Below are positions 15,961 through 23,954 of a stretch of 64,000 nucleotides of DNA, one piece after another. The stretch's first letter is position 1. Each line of letters begins with the position of its first letter. The notes beneath the pieces were generated by a model. It saw only the letters and a list, made by a program, of their open reading frames with translations. It had not been told where the DNA came from and ran no database searches. The translations under genes were made by a program, and so were the position numbers. The DNA is from DSUN01 sp035527715 (GTDB lineage: Bacteria; Planctomycetota; PUPC01; DSUN01): assembly GCA_035527715.1 (NCBI GenBank), contig DATKZY010000199.1:62001-126000 (forward strand), written 5' to 3'.

Positions 15961-18615
15961 ATGCTCTCGCGTGCACTTGTTCCCGTCGTCGTCCTTGTCG
16001 TTGTCGTCGAATCTGGCGAGCTCTCCTTCACCAGCAAGCCGACCGTCAGGCGTGCCGGCAACAGGGTGGCAATCGAGTTCGCGGTTGACCGCGCGACCGA
16101 CGTTGCGGTCTACGTCGAGGACCCCAGCGGCAAGGTGCTGCGTCACCTGGCGGCTGGCGTACTCGGCCCGAACGCGCCCGAGCCGCTAAGCAAGGACTCC
16201 CTGAAGCAGACCCTCATGTGGGACGGCACGGACGACCTGGGCAACGCCGTCGCGCCCGGCCCGGTGCGCGTGAGGGTCTGCGCAGGGATGCAGGTCCGAT
16301 ACGGTGGCGTGGCGTTCGCCAAGGAGGCCGGCCCGAACGCGATCGTGGACGTTACTGGCCTCGCTGTCCGGCCCGACGGGCGGCTCTATGCGCTCGGCAA
16401 CCGCTGGTCCCGCTACTCCTGGCAGAATACCGCCGTCTCCATCTACCGCCGCGACGGCTCGTACGAGAAGACCATCAAGCCGTTCCCGCCGAGTCTGGCG
16501 CCCGAGCGTGTGGCCGCCCTCGGCGCGTTCAAGAGCGACAAGGGCGACCTGATTCCCATCATCCACCGCGTGCTCGGCACCACCTTCTACCCCTATGAGG
16601 ACCGGTCGGGCCAGCAGATGGCGGTCACGCGGGATGGCATGCTCGTCGTGGCGGCCGTCGCCCCCGGACTGAACGCGGTCACTCGTGGAGAAAGCGCGCA
16701 TCTGGCCGCCATTGACGCGGACGGCGGCATCCCCCTCCCCTCCTATGCCGGCCCGCTCCTGCGGGAGAAGCACGGCTTCGACCGAGTTCACCTGGTCATG
16801 GGCAGCGACGACAAGACCGTGTACCTGACGGGCATTGGCCCGCGACGCCACGTGAGCAACGTGGGCACGATGGCCTTCAACGCCCCAGCCGTCTTCCGAG
16901 CCACGCTTCCCGCCCTCGGGCCTGCGGAACCGGTCTTCGGCGACCCCGCGGCGGCCGGCAACGACGACGCCCACCTCGACGACCCCCGCGGCATCGCCTG
17001 CGATGGCAAGGCCCACCTCTTCGTGGCCGACTTCGCCAACAACCGCGTCGTGGTGCTCGATGAGAAGGAGATGAAACTCGTCGCGGCCGTCGAGGTCGAG
17101 GCGCCCGAATGGGTCGGCGTCAACCCCCGAACCGGCGAGCTGTACGTTCAGAGCAACGACCAGGTGGTCAAGTTCTCGGGCTGGCGTGAGCCGAAACAGG
17201 TGGCGGCGGCCTCGCTCGCCTGGGCGCAGGAGGGGCTGAAGGGAGAGGACAAGAAGCGGCTGCGGCTCTTCTTCGCCCTCGATGCGGGCGCCGAGCGCCC
17301 CGTGCTGTGGGTCGGCCGCAGCCGGGGCGCCGATCCCCTGCGCCGCTGCGAGGACCTGCGCGACGAGTTCTCCGACTTCACGCCCGCCGGCTGCTACAAC
17401 GCGCCCTACCTGTGGAACCTGTCGGTGGACCCGACCCGCCAGGACGTCGCCTGCCGCGTCGGCGACGGCAGCCTCGAAATCGTCAACGAGGCGACGGGCA
17501 GCACGGAGCGGATAAGGGCAGACCACGCAACCGTGTGCCGCCTCGGCCCCAAGGGCGAGGTCTACGGCATGCACCACTGGGGCAAGACCGGCATCGTCCG
17601 CTACGACCGCAAGGGCAAGACCCTCCCTTTCGAGGCGACGGCCAACGACCCCGACAGGGAACGCCAGGGCCGCCTCCGAAACAGGCCCTCCGGCACGACA
17701 TCCTGGGAGCGCGACTTCTTCATTGACCGCCGCGGCGACATCTACGTGAAGAACCGCGGCGAGGTCTACCACGGCCTGATGACCGTCGAGGTCTACGGCC
17801 CCGACGGCGCGCACAAGCGCACCGCCATCTGGCTCACCTGCGACGGCTCGCTCGGTCCCCGGGTGGACCCCAGGGGGAACCTATACATGGGCGAGTGCAT
17901 CAAGCCTATCGGCAAGCCCTATCCCGACCTCTTCGCCGGCCGGCTGCCGAAGCACGCCGAGCGCGAGTACACCTGGATGTATGGCAGCCTGGTCAAGTAC
18001 AGCCCTGAGGGCGGCGCCGCCTGGTTCCCCTACGACTACGACTACAATACGCGGAAGCAGTTCCCGTATCCATTCGAAGGCGAGGCGAAGCTCGACCCCA
18101 ACCTCCCTCGTGAGAAGGTCAGCGGGAACCGCGGGCCGCACCTGACGAAGGAGCCGTTCGACCTTCAGGGCGCGCTCTGGTGGCGCTTCGGCTTCGCCTA
18201 CCTCCTCGACATGTCCCACTGCGGCACCGACCGCTGCCACTGCACCGCCTGTGACTTCGACGTAGACGACTTCGGCCGCGTCTTCTATCCCGACCAGGGG
18301 CGCTTCCGCGTCGAGGTCATCGACACCAACGGCAACGAGATCCTCCACTTCGGAGCCTATGGCAACCAGGACTACTGCGGCCCGAGTAGCTACGTGGTGG
18401 ACCCGAAGACCAGGCTCCTGCGGCCTCGGCAACCCGACGACGCGGCGGACATCGAGAGCCCGTTCGCCAAGCCCGAGATCGCGTTCAACTGGTTCGTCGG
18501 GCTGGCCGTGTCGGACCGTTTCGTCTATGTGGCCGATGGTGCGAACCGCCGCGTCCTGCGGTGCAAGATAGGCTACGCGGCCCAGGAAACCAGCGACGCA
18601 AGGAGCAGCCAATGA
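15961..18615 (+). CDS. Secreted FlgD-Ig/NHL beta-propeller protein (family member 2 of 7)
   Basis: The 884-residue protein starts at ATG 15961, ten bases after the previous stop. A valine-rich signal segment (ALVPVVVLVVVVESG) precedes the FlgD-like domain (VAVYVEDPSGKVLRHLAAG, LMWDGTDDLGNAVAPG). NHL blades include GIACDGKAHLFVADFANNRV. The C-terminal signature is the most cysteine-rich in the family: HCGTDRCHCTACDFDVDDFGR, with Cys759-x-Cys761 and a further Cys764, then RFRVEVIDTNGNEILHFGAYGNQD and YVADGANRRVLR. About 30 extra residues (SYVVDPKTRLLRPRQPDD region) sit between the YGNQD motif and the last strand. It is closest to member 1 in order and motifs. The extra Cys and His residues would allow metal binding; this is not shown. 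Confidence 0.72.
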   Translation: MLSRALVPVVVLVVVVESGELSFTSKPTVRRAGNRVAIEFAVDRATDVAVYVEDPSGKVLRHLAAGVLGPNAPEPLSKDSLKQTLMWDGTDDLGNAVAPGPVRVRVCAGMQVRYGGVAFAKEAGPNAIVDVTGLAVRPDGRLYALGNRWSRYSWQNTAVSIYRRDGSYEKTIKPFPPSLAPERVAALGAFKSDKGDLIPIIHRVLGTTFYPYEDRSGQQMAVTRDGMLVVAAVAPGLNAVTRGESAHLAAIDADGGIPLPSYAGPLLREKHGFDRVHLVMGSDDKTVYLTGIGPRRHVSNVGTMAFNAPAVFRATLPALGPAEPVFGDPAAAGNDDAHLDDPRGIACDGKAHLFVADFANNRVVVLDEKEMKLVAAVEVEAPEWVGVNPRTGELYVQSNDQVVKFSGWREPKQVAAASLAWAQEGLKGEDKKRLRLFFALDAGAERPVLWVGRSRGADPLRRCEDLRDEFSDFTPAGCYNAPYLWNLSVDPTRQDVACRVGDGSLEIVNEATGSTERIRADHATVCRLGPKGEVYGMHHWGKTGIVRYDRKGKTLPFEATANDPDRERQGRLRNRPSGTTSWERDFFIDRRGDIYVKNRGEVYHGLMTVEVYGPDGAHKRTAIWLTCDGSLGPRVDPRGNLYMGECIKPIGKPYPDLFAGRLPKHAEREYTWMYGSLVKYSPEGGAAWFPYDYDYNTRKQFPYPFEGEAKLDPNLPREKVSGNRGPHLTKEPFDLQGALWWRFGFAYLLDMSHCGTDRCHCTACDFDVDDFGRVFYPDQGRFRVEVIDTNGNEILHFGAYGNQDYCGPSSYVVDPKTRLLRPRQPDDAADIESPFAKPEIAFNWFVGLAVSDRFVYVADGANRRVLRCKIGYAAQETSDARSSQ

Positions 18616-21089
18616 AGCGACCATGTCTTGCCTTGCTGGTCCTGGGTGCTGTGGCTTGGGCGGGCGAGGAATGGCCCTCGCCCGTCACCTGGAAGCCCGA
18701 TCCGCGAGCGGTTCAGAGCGGCCTCTACATCGCGCCGAGGCCATTGGCCACAAAGGCGCAAGTGGCCTTCACCGTCACCGAGCCTTCGGGCGTCGCCCGC
18801 AAGAGGTGGCCCGTCCGAGGCGCCCTCCCCCTCTTCCGCGGCGAGCTGAAGGACCCGAATGCGATCCGCCTCCTCGACGCCGCCGGCAAGGAAATCCCCG
18901 TCCAGGGCCTCGCCACCGCCTTCTGGCCCGAGAAGACCATCCGCTTCCTGTGCCTCGACTTCCTCACCGACCTCGCCCCGAACGAGGAGAAGCGCTTCAC
19001 CCTCGAATACGGCACGGAGTTCGGGGGCAGGAAACTGGAAGCGCCCGAGACGATGGCGAAGTTGACAGGACTGGCCGTCGTCTGCGGAAACGACAAGGGA
19101 GAGAACTTCGAGACGCACGAGCTCGACATCGAGGAGAAGCGGATTGTCGAGCAAGGTCCCGTGCAGACCACCCACCATCTCCTAGGCCACTACGGCCGCG
19201 GTAAGGCGTTCCAACCGGCTGACCCCAACGACAAGGATGTCTGGCGCTACCCGGCTTCAATCTTCGTTCGGTTCCATCATGGCACAGGCCGCGTCTACAT
19301 CGAGCACACGTTCGGCTACAACGGTGACGAGTACCACGACTTCGTGCAAAGCTACGGTCTGACCGTCCAGGTGCCTGAAGCGTCGAAGTTCGTCTATGGA
19401 CGAGACGGCGGCGAGGCGGCGGAGGTGCCCCTCGGTGTCCGCCTCAATCAGTTCGCCCACGACCAATGGGTGCTGACAGGGCAGGCCCGAGCAAAGGGCA
19501 AGCGCTTCGGCGGCTGGGCCGCCGTTCAGGGAGAGGAGAAGCGCGTCCTCTTTGCCGTGCGCGATGGCTGGCAAAACTGGCCCCTGGCTTTCGCAGCCGA
19601 CAGGCGTGGCTACTTCTTCGTCGGGTTGCTCGCCGAGAGTCACGACCGCGCGCTCGATCTGCGTTACGAGGAGGAAGGCGGCGAGCCGCTGCGGAAGATC
19701 GCCAACCACTCGATGTTCTTCGGAGATGAGTTGACACTGTACTACTCCTCGAACAACACGCAGTCCATGCGGGGCCGGGCGCGCGGCCTCAAGAAGATTC
19801 ACGAGATACTGGTTGACGTGTCGGATGGGAAGGAGCCGGCGGCGGATGTTGGCAAGGCGCATCAGCTCCCGCTCGTGCCGTGGCCCGGCGCGGAACGCTT
19901 CAAGGAGACGCGGGCGCTCGGCCACATCGGGGTCTACGGCGAGCCGAAGTGGGACTTCCTGAAGGGCTACTTCTCCGTGATGCTCGACGGCCTCACGATG
20001 ACCCACGAGGCGAACGGTCTCTACGGCTGGGTGGATTGGGGCGACCTGCCGATGTGCAACAGCCCGAGCGGCGGCAAGTTCAAGATGGAGATGGATGGCG
20101 GGGTCGGCTGGTCGAACGGCGAGCGGGCGATGGCGCCCTACCTCTACCACTACGCCGCGGGCGGCGGCCGCCGCTTCCTCGACCTGGGCCGGGCGATGGT
20201 CCACCACACCATCGGCATTGACACCGAGCACCCCGGCGGCGACATGAAGCACGGCGCCTACCATCGCCACAACCAGGTCCACTGGCGGCACAACGACGCC
20301 GGCACCCGCCAGGGCGGCTACCGCGGCTGGCACAACTACTACTGGCTCACCGGCGACCCCGAGGTCGGCCGCCTCATGCTCCTCGAAGGGCTGGACTCTC
20401 CTGCCCAACGCACGATGATGGACCTCCGCGTGGAGAACAAGGACGTGCGCGTGGGCTACGACTACCAGCACTGCGCCAGCCACCTGCTCGCCCACTGCTG
20501 CTGGATCACCACGGGCGACTGGCGCTACGCCCGCGCCCATCCCGCCATCGTGAAGCTCTGGAAGACCGCGGGACAGGAGGGCAAGGCCACGCAGCAAGGC
20601 TGGGTCTTCTTCGACCTCAAGGACGGCGAGCCGACCGGCTACAAGCTCGCCAAGCCCGGGGCGCAGCTCGGCTACTGGCTCACCTACGGCGGCGACGACC
20701 TCTGCCTGGAGTGGGCGGCCCTCACGGGCGACCCCAACGCGGTGGACGCCGTCCTGCTCCAGGGGAAGCTCCACGGGAAGGGGAGCATCCCGAACGGCCC
20801 GGAGCCGCTCTACCATTCGCCCGAGGCCCTCTACCTCGGCCTGGCCTACCTCGACCCGAACCACACAGAACTGAAGCGCCTGCTCCAACAGCGCCTCTGG
20901 GCCAACACGAACCTCAAGCGCTTCCGCGAGAAGGGGCTGACGACCACGGGCGACTACCGGAGCGCCGAGGACTGGGATCGCTACGGCACCTATCTGTATC
21001 GCAAGAACGGGTTCTCCATCCACGGCGCGCAGGGGCTCGAGGTGCTCCACCTGGTGCGAGCGATGGAACTCCTGAAATCGGAGCCATGA
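18612..21089 (+). CDS. Secreted PcRGLX/YetA-like protein, putative polysaccharide lyase
   Basis: The 825-residue protein starts at ATG 18612, overlapping the previous stop as ATGA, and has a signal peptide (CLALLVLGAVAWAG). The N-terminal beta domain (WPVRGALPLFRGELKDP, LLDAAGKEIPVQGLATAFWP) resembles the RIFT-barrel start of PcRGLX/YetA-like proteins. A long helical (alpha/alpha-like) region follows, with HHTIGIDTEHPGGDMKHGAYHR, VHWRHNDAGTRQGGYRGWHNYYW and YDYQHCASHLLAHCC, the sort of His/Trp/Tyr-rich pocket seen in polysaccharide lyases. The family includes exo-rhamnogalacturonan lyases (PL26), so an exported pectin-type lyase is a reasonable guess. Assignment is by motif memory only. An alternative is a hydrolase or carbohydrate-binding protein of the same fold. 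Confidence 0.5.
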   Translation: MKRPCLALLVLGAVAWAGEEWPSPVTWKPDPRAVQSGLYIAPRPLATKAQVAFTVTEPSGVARKRWPVRGALPLFRGELKDPNAIRLLDAAGKEIPVQGLATAFWPEKTIRFLCLDFLTDLAPNEEKRFTLEYGTEFGGRKLEAPETMAKLTGLAVVCGNDKGENFETHELDIEEKRIVEQGPVQTTHHLLGHYGRGKAFQPADPNDKDVWRYPASIFVRFHHGTGRVYIEHTFGYNGDEYHDFVQSYGLTVQVPEASKFVYGRDGGEAAEVPLGVRLNQFAHDQWVLTGQARAKGKRFGGWAAVQGEEKRVLFAVRDGWQNWPLAFAADRRGYFFVGLLAESHDRALDLRYEEEGGEPLRKIANHSMFFGDELTLYYSSNNTQSMRGRARGLKKIHEILVDVSDGKEPAADVGKAHQLPLVPWPGAERFKETRALGHIGVYGEPKWDFLKGYFSVMLDGLTMTHEANGLYGWVDWGDLPMCNSPSGGKFKMEMDGGVGWSNGERAMAPYLYHYAAGGGRRFLDLGRAMVHHTIGIDTEHPGGDMKHGAYHRHNQVHWRHNDAGTRQGGYRGWHNYYWLTGDPEVGRLMLLEGLDSPAQRTMMDLRVENKDVRVGYDYQHCASHLLAHCCWITTGDWRYARAHPAIVKLWKTAGQEGKATQQGWVFFDLKDGEPTGYKLAKPGAQLGYWLTYGGDDLCLEWAALTGDPNAVDAVLLQGKLHGKGSIPNGPEPLYHSPEALYLGLAYLDPNHTELKRLLQQRLWANTNLKRFREKGLTTTGDYRSAEDWDRYGTYLYRKNGFSIHGAQGLEVLHLVRAMELLKSEP

Positions 21090-23917
21090 GAATGGGCAGA
21101 GGAACCCGCGAGCGGCTCGTGCTGGCGTGCGCCCTGAACGTTGCCCTCGCTGTCGCGGGCGCCAGGGAGCAGGACGCGCAGGGGCTCCTGGACGCGGCGG
21201 GTGTCCACGGCGGCCTTTGCCTGGCTTCCGGCGTCCAGGACATCTCATTCGCCGCCAGCCTGGCGCGGTCCAGCGCCCTCTACGTCCAGGTCTTGCAGCC
21301 GGACGAGAAGCTCGCGGCAGAATGGGGAGCGCAGGTGGCGGCAGGTGATCTCCGCGAGCGGCTGGGAATCCGCAATGCCCGCCTCCAGCCCACCGACTAC
21401 GCCTCGAATCTTCTCAACCTGATCATCCTCGATGGAGCCGACGCGGGCCTGGCCGCGGGCGACGGGCTGAAGGAGGTGGAGCGCATTCTGGCCCCAGGCG
21501 GCGTGCTCGCCACAAGAGGCGCGGATGGCAAGTGGACGCTCTGGAGGAAACCGAAGGACCCCTTGCCCATCGCGCCGTGCGACAGCCTGCGCTGGCGCGC
21601 GGGGTCGCGCTGGCAGCGAATCATGTACCACGACTTCGCCTCGATCGCATCCGGCGACGGCAAGCTGCTCTACCGCGAAACCGTAGCCACGCCTCGAGGC
21701 GGCCAGCGGTTCGAGCTGGTCTGCCGCGACGCCTGGAACGGCCGCACGCTCTGGAAGATCGAGGAGGCCCCCTTCACCGACGACGACTGGAAGGGCTACC
21801 TGCGCTCCCGGATGGGCGCCGCGATCACCAGCGATGGCAAGGTCTACACCGGCCAGGGGAAGAACTTCGTCTGCCTGGACGGCAGGACAGGGAAGGTCCT
21901 CTCCACCCTGACTGAGGACGGTCGCCCCGGGACCGTCCTGATCCACAAGGACCGCTACCTGCTGGCGGGCGGGCGGATTCTGGACATCGAGAGCGGCCGA
22001 CAGCTCGGGAAGTACACGGCCCATCACATCGCCGTGGCAGGCGACGTTCTCTACGGGTGCGACGTGAGCGCCCGGACCTTCACCGCCTGCCGCATCCCCG
22101 GCGGAGAGGCCATCTGGACCGTCAACGCGAAGGACCAGCACCCTGGCGGCCAGTTGCTGAACCTCTTCTGCACCGAGAAGGCGCTTCACGTCGTCCGCTT
22201 CTACCCCGCCTCGATCACCAGCATGGACATGAAGACAGGGGAGACGCTCTGGACGTATCCCACCCCGCCTGCGAAGGGCCGGACGCACTTCTACCCGTTC
22301 GGGGACAGAGTCTACATGGTCTACGACGACGCGGCGATCAAGGAGCCACACGACTTCGTGCTCAGGGCGTTCGACGCGGCGACAGGGAGGATCGTGCAAG
22401 AGGGCAGGTACGCGGAGGGCAAGCACTGGGCGGGCGGCTGCTGGCCCCCAAGGCAGGCTGGCGACTACCTGCTCTACCATCACAACGTCTGGCTCGACCT
22501 CAAGAGCGGCGAGCGCACCGCGGCGCTGCTGTTCAGGCCCAAGTGCGACATGGGGCCGCTTCCTGCCAACGGCATGATCTACGGATTCCCGGGCAGGAAG
22601 GGCGGCGCGATCAAGGGCCTCGCGGCGCTGGCCCCGCGTGACCTCGAGTTCAACCACGAGCCGGGCGGCAGCGTCCTGAAGACGTACGGCGTGGCCGCAG
22701 GCCCTCACGAGCCGGCCGGGCCGGGTGACTGGCCGATGTTCCGCGCGAGCCCCGCACGCGGCAATTCGGGGCGGACGTCGTGCGGCAGCACACTCGCCCC
22801 CAAGTGGGAGACCGCCGTGGGGCTTGGCGGGCACACGTACGGCGCCATGGACTCCCAGCGCACCGGCCTGACCCAGCCGGTCAGCGCCTGGGGCCTCGTG
22901 GTCGTGGCGGACATTGAGGGCCAGCGCGTGGTTGCCCTCGACGCCGAGACAGGCAAGACGGCCTGGGCCTTCCACGTGGGCAGCCGGGTGGACTTCTCGC
23001 CCGCGCTCCACGACGGCCTGTGCCTCTTCGGGGCCAAGGACGGATGGGTCTATTGCCTCGACGTGCGGACAGGAAAGCCAATCTACAAGCTCCTCATCGC
23101 CCCGGCCGAGCGCTACATCGGCGGGCAGGAGAAGTCCGAGTCCATGTGGCCCACGGCCGGCGACGTGCTGGTCGCCGACGGCGTCGCCTACGCCAGCGCG
23201 GGACTGGCGACCAGCATCCACGGCGGCATTCAGGTCGTCGCCTTCAAGCCGCGGACCGGCGAAGTGGTCTGGAGAGTCTGCCATCACGGGCCGCCGGCGA
23301 GGAACGAGGTGGAGTCCCAGCCTGACATCTTCGTCTACAACAAGGCCCGCAACGCCATTCAGATGGGCCGCATTGCGTTCGACGCGGCGACCGGGCAGGC
23401 CGTCGCCGCGCACCGGGACCGAGGCATGCTCCACGTCCCACTGGACTCCATGGACGACTGGCTCTCCACCAACAACCGCAACCGACTCTCTGAGGACATG
23501 GGGCCTGTGACGCTGAACGCCGGCACCGGAGGGATCAAGGGCAGGCTGATCGCCTTCAGCGACACGTTCGAGGTCGGCTTCAACGTTGGGAAACTGAGCA
23601 AGACCGTTTTCTACGTGGACAAGATTACGCTCTCAGGCGCGAGCACCGACGGACAGGTCAAGTGGACGATGCCCCCGACCGACATGAACGTGGACGACAT
23701 CGTGCTGACCCCGGGCACGGTTTACTGTGCGGGGCATTACGAGAGCGGAGAGAGGCCCCCCGAACTGCGAGCGATCGCGCCCCAGGACGGCAAGGTGCTG
23801 GCGACGCACGAGATAAAGGGCCTCCCAGTCTACAACGGCATGTCCGTGGCCCAGAGCAAGCTCTTCGTAGCCACGCGCGAGGGGAAACTGCTCTGCTTCG
23901 AGGGAAAGCAGCCTTGA
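21086..23917 (+). CDS. Secreted fusion: degenerate methyltransferase-like domain plus PQQ-type propeller
   Basis: The 943-residue protein starts at ATG 21086, overlapping the previous stop. After a signal region (LVLACALNVALAVAGA), residues about 30-145 look like a class I methyltransferase: GGLCLASGVQD in the place of motif I, then NLLNLIILDG and LKEVERILAPGGVLAT. The glycine-rich SAM loop (GxGxG) is not kept, so catalysis is doubtful. From about residue 180, propeller blades follow (CRDAWNGRTLWKIE, VCLDGRTGKVLSTL, MDMKTGETLWTYP, VALDAETGKTAWAF, CLDVRTGKPIYKL, AFKPRTGEVVWRV). A restart at GDWPMFRASPARGNSG marks a second propeller. A cytosolic-type fold carried by an exported propeller is unusual; the remnant may be a binding module. 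Confidence 0.7.
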   Translation: MRMGRGTRERLVLACALNVALAVAGAREQDAQGLLDAAGVHGGLCLASGVQDISFAASLARSSALYVQVLQPDEKLAAEWGAQVAAGDLRERLGIRNARLQPTDYASNLLNLIILDGADAGLAAGDGLKEVERILAPGGVLATRGADGKWTLWRKPKDPLPIAPCDSLRWRAGSRWQRIMYHDFASIASGDGKLLYRETVATPRGGQRFELVCRDAWNGRTLWKIEEAPFTDDDWKGYLRSRMGAAITSDGKVYTGQGKNFVCLDGRTGKVLSTLTEDGRPGTVLIHKDRYLLAGGRILDIESGRQLGKYTAHHIAVAGDVLYGCDVSARTFTACRIPGGEAIWTVNAKDQHPGGQLLNLFCTEKALHVVRFYPASITSMDMKTGETLWTYPTPPAKGRTHFYPFGDRVYMVYDDAAIKEPHDFVLRAFDAATGRIVQEGRYAEGKHWAGGCWPPRQAGDYLLYHHNVWLDLKSGERTAALLFRPKCDMGPLPANGMIYGFPGRKGGAIKGLAALAPRDLEFNHEPGGSVLKTYGVAAGPHEPAGPGDWPMFRASPARGNSGRTSCGSTLAPKWETAVGLGGHTYGAMDSQRTGLTQPVSAWGLVVVADIEGQRVVALDAETGKTAWAFHVGSRVDFSPALHDGLCLFGAKDGWVYCLDVRTGKPIYKLLIAPAERYIGGQEKSESMWPTAGDVLVADGVAYASAGLATSIHGGIQVVAFKPRTGEVVWRVCHHGPPARNEVESQPDIFVYNKARNAIQMGRIAFDAATGQAVAAHRDRGMLHVPLDSMDDWLSTNNRNRLSEDMGPVTLNAGTGGIKGRLIAFSDTFEVGFNVGKLSKTVFYVDKITLSGASTDGQVKWTMPPTDMNVDDIVLTPGTVYCAGHYESGERPPELRAIAPQDGKVLATHEIKGLPVYNGMSVAQSKLFVATREGKLLCFEGKQP

Positions 23918-23954
23918 CGCTCCAGAATCAAGCAGAAAGGGGGACGGCACGGAC

